The notes under the pieces: model-generated
Database searches by the model: none
The model's input: only the letters and a program-made list of their open reading frames with translations
What the model was told of the DNA's origin: nothing
Shown: positions 60,766-64,000 of the stretch, one piece after another
How the letters are laid out: every line of letters begins with the position of its first letter
Position numbering within the stretch: the stretch's first letter is position 1
Program-made: the position numbers and the translations under genes
Source: Epichloe hybrida
Taxonomy: Eukaryota > Ascomycota > Sordariomycetes > Hypocreales > Clavicipitaceae
Assembly (NCBI GenBank): GCA_019022495.1
Contig: JAFEKR010000032.1
Coordinates: 434,001 to 498,000 of the forward strand
Length of the DNA: 64,000 nt
Direction of reading: 5' to 3'

Positions 60766-63700
60766 TGTCAGGAAGAGCTCCCTGAAGCATTGGATGTGTG
60801 GGCAAGGGGCGCGCATTGACTAGGATGAGACATCGGTGGAGACGAATATATTAGAAGTACCTCCGTAGACTAGTCATTACTATAGCGCACTGTGTACCCT
60901 TCAGGTACAAAAGTCAGCTACTGTTTGCACCTCTGATTAATCAAAATTAAACACTTTTCATTATCTATTTACACCCCTACCTAATAGTTATGAGCCCAGG
61001 TGGCTTCTATTACCAAATTTATTATTATCTTTAAGGTTATTAAGCTCCGTTAGATTAATTGAATTAACGCTTGCTAATATCACGAGATAAACGCCCTTAT
61101 TATATTAATTAACATATCCTACGCTTCCCTTATATAATGTGTTCCCCTTTAATATATCTAAAGAAACTCTAAATATAGTGTTATTATCAGAGAAGGACTA
61201 GATTAAGTGGTTTACGTAGATTAAGAATTACATGGAATCCTATAGGGTCTAGGAGTATATTAATCTAAATAAGGTTAAATCACTTAAAGAACCTATAATG
61301 CCTATATACCCATAGAGGGGTCAGAGACTAGAGATTACAGAGGATAACCCTAATACTCTTAAGGATTAGAAGCTAGCATATAAAGATACGAAGAATCGCT
61401 TTAATTTTAAATACAAGGAGCTTTAATTTAAGCTTATAAAGTATTATAATCTAGCTAAACAGATGCTAAAGATTAAGGAATATATTTATAAGACCCTTTT
61501 AAAGAATATTTAAGATTCCCTTAACTTTAACACTAAGGTTAAGGAGAAGGAGTCTATTTAATATTATATCTAAAGGATACTCTTACTTCTTTATAAGTAG
61601 TACAAGCTAAATATAAAGAAGATACTAATCCTTATAGAGAACTATTTAAATAATTATTTATAAGCTAAAGGTACCTGTAATTAGTATAAGTAAGCTATAA
61701 TAATTAAAGTACTTTAGAGAAATTATCTAGACCTAGGGACCTAATAGACTAAAGAGATAATACTATATAAGTTTATTACGCCTCTTTAAAGCAAATATAA
61801 GTTATTTTAGAAGAAGTGAAATAACTTACTTAACAAAGGGATAAAAACAAGCTTAATTAAAGCTATCGCTAAGTTTAAAAGGGACTATAAGGCCTTGCTA
61901 AAGGAACTAAAGACTACTAATGCTCTCATAAGTAATAGATTAAATAATTTAATAAAGCTAGAGAGGCCTAAGTGCCCTAGATATACGAATTATAACGTTA
62001 AGGATGCCACAAAGTAGTAGGAATCCTATAATTTATTTAAGGCTCTCTATAAGCTAGAAGCTACTCTAAAGAACTAGGAAGTTAGGAAAAACTCTAAAGA
62101 AAATATTAAGAAGTATCTTAAGGCTAACCCACAGGAGAAATCAAAGGCTATGAATTAGAAGCTAGAGAAGAAGGGTAATAAGATTATTATGCTTTTATAG
62201 AACCCTATAAACAACTTAGTGGCTATCACTCTAGGCGAAAAGTTAGCTAATGTATTATTATTCGTACACTTTAAACGCGCGGAATTATTAAAGGAAAGCG
62301 TAAATTTATTAAACACTAGGAATAACTTAGAATTAAGAAGGAATATAGTCCTTTATAACTCTAGAGCGAACGTTTATATCTTTAATAATATCTAATAGTT
62401 TAAACAATCTGAATTTAATAAGGATGTAGCAATAGAAGTTAAGGCTAGTGGCATAATCTATATAGCTTTAGGTTAAGGGCCTGTGAGCATATCCATTACA
62501 GATCCTATATTGCGAAGAGAGAGAACTATTATATTAGAGTTAGCTCTGTTTATTCCTGAATTTCACGTTAATCTAGTATTAGCAACGATTATAATAAAAG
62601 CAAGGATCTTCTAGAATTAAAAGAAGGGATTTCTCTACAAAGGAAACTAGCCTATGGCTAGGGTATATGATATTAACGAGCTTCATATGCTTTCAAAGCT
62701 ATTAGAAGACCTAAAAGAGGCTAACGCTATATTAAGCAGAGCTCCTAGGCTACCTACAAGAGGAGATGCAAATCTCTAGTATCGTAGAAGTAGTTATCTA
62801 GGCAAAAGGGCTTTTGCAGAGCTTATAAATGTGACTTTAGGCGTTAAATTAATAGGACCTAAGCTTATAGAATATAAGATCTATGCTATAGGCAAAGCTA
62901 AGCGCTAGAGATCGTAGGTTGCACCTAAAGGGCTTCCTTAAGGACTAGGTTATAGGCTTTTAGTTAATCTAGAGTACTATAACTCTTCTTATTAGAATAG
63001 TAATAGGTATTAGTGTGTTTTTACATACCTTATAACCTTAATGCGATTCTTTTACTTATTTAAATTAAAGGATAGGATTTATAATAGCTTTTGTATAATA
63101 GCGGCGTTTCTAAGCACTTAATTTAGGGTTTAGCTACGATTTTTGTATAGTAATATTAAAAAGGCCTTATTTACGGAGAATATAAAGGATAAGATAGCCC
63201 TCGCGGGCATTGTAGTCTATAATTTAGCTCCCTTAATACCTAGTTAGAATAGCAAGGCAAAGAGATCTAGGGGCGTGGTTAAGTAGAAGGCCTGTACGTT
63301 AAGTCTAGAGGCTAGATTCCTGTTAGAACTTAATAATGAGATCTTTAACACGGCGGTTTATCTATTGAATTGAACGCCTTTTGAGTATTACTAGAAATGG
63401 ATTACACTATACGAACTTTGGTGGAATTAGGCTAGGAAAACCGTCCCTGCCTATTCGCAGATATTAGAGATCTAAAAACCCTTAATTTCGTATCTACGAG
63501 CTTATGGATGTAAAGCGTTTCCTATGATGACGAAAGCCCTAGAGCACATTAAATCAAATAACTCGATCCCTTAGTTAGAGCAGAAAGCTCACATCGGATA
63601 CCTCATAGGTTATAAGGGTAAATCTCAGTATATTATCTAGGTTCTAACCCTTCGTAATTATAAGGTTATTATGTTAGCGTGTGTATGGTTTGATAAGGCC

Positions 63701-64000
63701 TTATTCTTTAAACTAGAAGAAGAGATTGAATTAGCCTAGAAAGAGAAGATATTAACAATTACGCTGCTTAAAGAGCTTAAAGCTAAAGACCTTAATAAAG
63801 AAATTAGTTAAGACCTTATAGGAATAGACCTAGAAGAGGAGAATCATGACTTTTAGCTATTAGTTATAGAGTAAGAAAACGATTAGTTTAAAGCAGAAAC
63901 ACCACCTTATATATTAGGGCAAGAAAGCGGCTATATTAGTGCTCTTTTAACCTCTCCTAACTTTTCTTATAAGGCACTAGTTACTATAGAGAACACAGAG
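60766..64000 (+). mobile_element. Copia element E inserted in D; 3' part outside window
   Basis: 5' LTR 60766-60986 (221 bp), starting TGTCAGG and ending CCTAATA, the RIP form of the exact inverted end CCTGACA. Immediately after it lies GTTATGAGCCCAGG (60987-61000), close to the copia-type primer site complementary to the anticodon region of initiator tRNA-Met. The + strand then reads gag (about 61,190-62,260, including IKWFT.IKNYMESY), a protease-like stretch (about 62,360-62,700) and integrase to its C-terminal region (about 63,290-63,760: YLRAYGCKAFPMM, KAHIGYLIGYKGKSQYI). Reverse transcriptase and RNase H would follow beyond the window. The interior has RIP-type stops throughout; the LTR's left 180 bp are little changed. 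No partner for the expected duplication ATTAG can be checked. Confidence 0.83.
60987..61000 (+). other. Candidate half-tRNA(iMet) primer-binding site of element E
   Basis: GTTATGAGCCCAGG begins directly at the LTR end. The copia primer site is complementary to an internal part of initiator tRNA-Met and contains GTTATGGGCCCAG; the single G-to-A difference fits RIP. Confidence 0.6.

Larger units (their letters stand above)
33565..64000 (+). mobile_element. Oldest visible host element A1 (Ty1/copia LTR retrotransposon, family A), heavily interrupted; right end outside window
   Basis: A1 is the base of the nest. Its pieces are 33565-33650 and 38736-38947 (5' LTR), 38948-39599 and 40160-40757 (internal), and 54046-54196 (internal). 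Each junction is explained by a later insertion with target-site duplication, and most of the pre-insertion sequences are still readable in the second copy A2. A1 internal pieces align with A2 at about 47342-48961. Everything else in the span belongs to other elements. No 3' LTR is visible before 64,000. The copy is full of TAA/TAG and TA-rich words, consistent with RIP, and has no usable frame. Confidence 0.8.

Noticed and set aside
33565..64000. Secondary-metabolite or effector genes hidden in the AT-rich block
   Set aside because: All readable coding similarity there is to transposon proteins; no other domain was found on either strand.

Overview
The window comes from a filamentous ascomycete (Pezizomycotina). 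Hypocreales is my best guess, from the gene set and from short GT-AG introns with CTAAC-type branch sites. It has two sharply different compartments.

Positions 1 to about 32,870 are ordinary gene-bearing DNA. In order they hold: a Clg1-like cyclin (+); the chitin-synthase export chaperone Chs7 (+); about 6 kb of gene-free repeat-dotted DNA; a DUF3716-type nuclear protein (+); the four-BRCT checkpoint and replication protein Dpb11/Rad4/Cut5 (-); the cullin-neddylation factor Dcn1 (+, divergent from dpb11); mitochondrial ribosomal protein bS6m/Mrp17 (-); an NDUFAF6-like complex I assembly factor (-); the Rad5 helicase/ubiquitin ligase (+, divergent from it); an aldo-keto reductase (-); and a small predicted membrane protein (+). 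Exon-intron structures were worked out by hand from reading frame, splice sites and branch sites. Two genome-maintenance genes, dpb11 and rad5, each start from a divergent promoter with an ACGCGT (MCB-like) box.

At about 32,390-32,874 lies the 3' half of a paraoxonase-like gene on the minus strand. It has an in-frame TAG and is cut off at the compartment border.

From about 32,900 to the window end the DNA is very AT-rich and almost free of open reading frames. Coding similarity is still readable through many TAG/TAA codons where CAG/CAA would be expected. Aligned repeat copies differ mainly by C-to-T and G-to-A changes, the pattern left by repeat-induced point mutation (RIP). Target-site duplications let most of the block be resolved into a nest. 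A Ty1/copia element A1 starts at 33,565 and its other end is outside the window. Into A1 went: a Mutator-like DNA transposon (33,651-38,726), itself hit by a hAT-like element (34,590-36,879); a 560-bp miniature LTR element (39,600-40,159); a second copy of the same family, A2 (40,758-54,045); and an LTR fragment H (54,197-54,364). A2 carries another copia element, B (41,034-47,305), and a solo LTR (48,402-48,603). H is interrupted by a minus-strand Ty3/gypsy element G (from 54,365), G by copia element D (from 56,647), and D by copia element E (from 60,766 past the window end). No intact transposase or reverse transcriptase remains. No CRISPR array, rRNA or convincing tRNA gene was seen.
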